7,188 nt of DNA, from the NCBI GenBank assembly GCA_964539615.1, contig CAZIJP010000135.1, positions 1 to 7,188 on the forward strand, written 5' to 3'. How positions within the stretch are numbered: position 1 is the first letter of the stretch; each line of letters opens with the position of its first letter. Shown here piece after piece: positions 6,359 to 7,188 of the stretch. The DNA is from CAYRFE01 sp964539615 (GTDB taxonomy: Bacteria > Macinerneyibacteriota > Macinerneyibacteria > Macinerneyibacteriales > CAYRFE01). The translations under genes were made by a program, and so were the position numbers. A model generated the notes under the pieces. It was not told the origin of the DNA, searched no databases, and worked only from the letters and a program-made list of their open reading frames with translations.

Positions 6359-6385
6359 TATTCTCCGCATATTATGCGGAGAATA
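6359..6385. promoter_or_regulatory. perfect 27-bp palindrome covering the fic ribosome binding site
   Basis: TATTCTCCGCATA (6359-6371), a single T, and TATGCGGAGAATA (6373-6385) form flawless 13-bp arms. The only Shine-Dalgarno for fic, GGAG at 6378-6381 and 7 bases before the ATG at 6389, lies inside the right arm. As DNA this is a typical operator for a dimeric regulator. As RNA it could fold into a hairpin hiding the ribosome binding site, although the one-base centre means a few pairs must open to form a loop. Fic proteins of this class often carry a C-terminal winged helix, so self-repression is possible; that end lies outside the window. Confidence 0.7.
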
Positions 6386-6388
6386 GCC

Positions 6389-7188
6389 ATGTTCATCTAT
6401 CAACATAAAAATTGGCCTCGGTTCAGTTGGGATAATGAACTGCTTGTGTCGTCATTAAGCCAGGTGCGGCAACTACAAGGTAAGATAATCGGGAAAATGG
6501 AATCACTTGGTTTTGATCTGCGTAAAGAAGCCGTCTTAGAAACCATGACGCTCGATATTATCAAATCGACTGAAATCGAAGGGGAAATCTTAAATCCCGA
6601 CCAAGTACGATCATCTGTCGCAAAGCGATTAGGCATGGATATCGGCGGACTTATTGCTTCGGATCGTCATGTTGATGGCATGGTTGATCTTATGATGGAT
6701 GCTACCCAACATTGCATGCAGGAATTAACGCAGCAACGATTATTTGATTGGCATGCCGCTTTATTTCCGACCGGACGTAACAGCATGTATAAAATCACGG
6801 TAGGGGATTGGCGTCAAGATCTTAACGGCCCGATGCAGGTTATTTCCGGTCCGATCGGGAAAGAGAAAGTCCATTTCCAGGCTCCTGATGCAAAAGTGCT
6901 GCAAGAAGAAATGGATGTATTTGTTGACTGGTTTAATACGATTACCAGTGTAGAGCCGGTTATCAAAGCCGGCATAGGGCATTTATGGTTTGTTGCCCTG
7001 CATCCATTTGATGACGGTAACGGACGAATTGCCCGGGCACTGACCGATATGCTTCTGGCCCGAGCCGACGGCAGCCCCCAACGGTTTTACAGCATGTCGG
7101 CACAAATCAGGTTGGAGCGGAAGTCGTATTATGCTATTCTTGAGAAAACGCAACGCGGGAATCTGAATATCACACAATGGCTTGAGTG
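6389..7188 (+). CDS. fic: Fic family AMPylase with N-terminal DUF4172 (3' end beyond window)
   Basis: 266 residues are visible, with no stop before the window ends. Residues 1-83 match DUF4172: 'NWPRFSWD', then 'QLQGKIIGKM', and the auto-inhibitory helix S-T-E-I-E-G (60-65), fitting the (S/T)xxxE(G/N) motif whose Glu64 blocks productive ATP binding. The Fic core holds 'LFDWHAALFP' (118-127), the flap near 'YKITVGDWR' (134-142), and the full catalytic loop HPFDDGNGRIAR (205-216) with His205 as base. All key residues are present, so an active, self-inhibited AMP transferase acting on hydroxyl side chains is expected. Targets are unknown. Relatives are about 350-380 residues long and often end in a winged-helix domain, which would lie beyond the window. 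GGAG 7 bases upstream supports ATG 6389. Composition is more GC-rich than the operon on the left, hinting at a separate origin. Confidence 0.9.
   Translation, partial: MFIYQHKNWPRFSWDNELLVSSLSQVRQLQGKIIGKMESLGFDLRKEAVLETMTLDIIKSTEIEGEILNPDQVRSSVAKRLGMDIGGLIASDRHVDGMVDLMMDATQHCMQELTQQRLFDWHAALFPTGRNSMYKITVGDWRQDLNGPMQVISGPIGKEKVHFQAPDAKVLQEEMDVFVDWFNTITSVEPVIKAGIGHLWFVALHPFDDGNGRIARALTDMLLARADGSPQRFYSMSAQIRLERKSYYAILEKTQRGNLNITQWLE

Noticed and set aside
6188..6406. 72-residue hydrophobic minus-strand frame whose stop overlaps the nucleotidyltransferase ATG as ATGA
   Set aside because: It starts inside fic, runs through the palindrome and both divergent promoters, and matches no family. The ATGA overlap is suggestive, but the promoter pair and the intact fic start explain the region better.
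6400..7177. Three minus-strand frames of 64-78 residues opposite the right end
   Set aside because: They are antisense to the well-supported Fic coding sequence and carry no recognisable domain.

Overview
The window is bacterial, AT-rich DNA, with the block up to about 5.8 kb visibly more AT-rich than the right end. Two paralogous secreted beta-propeller proteins with a KGKGPGE motif suggest the Bacteroidota/FCB superphylum, where such lipoproteins are common. Most genes, however, start behind strong Shine-Dalgarno sequences (AGGAGG, AAGGAG), which core Bacteroidota rarely use. An FCB-related lineage outside classical Bacteroidota, or transferred DNA, is the best guess. This is inference, not proof.

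Left part (183-5826, all + strand): six genes with short gaps that look like one operon. In order they are a six-bladed beta-propeller lipoprotein, a GNAT N-acetyltransferase, a second propeller with a signal peptidase I type signal, a predicted HExxH metallopeptidase (HELLH), a nitrilase-fold carbon-nitrogen hydrolase, and an unrelated predicted HExxH metallopeptidase (HEDAH...E). The first and third products should be exported; the other four have no signal peptide and should be cytoplasmic. I do not recognise this combination as a named system. A joint role in modifying and processing a peptide or amide compound, with the propellers outside, is a hypothesis only.

Right part (5874-7188): a short minus-strand MNT-type nucleotidyltransferase faces the operon end and is divergent from a Fic/DUF4172 AMPylase gene cut off by the window end. 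The 197-bp gap between them holds two divergent sigma70-like promoters. It also holds three copies of the 9-bp element ATGCGGAGA, two of which form a perfect 27-bp palindrome whose right arm contains the fic ribosome binding site. This control region is the most striking non-coding structure in the window. The MNT protein lacks the first aspartate of its GSx10DxD motif and has no HEPN partner, while the Fic motif is intact.

Other gaps are short. The first 182 bases hold the possible tail of an upstream reading frame (1-54) and a clear ribosome binding site, but no promoter I can defend. No rRNA, tRNA, CRISPR array or insertion sequence was seen.
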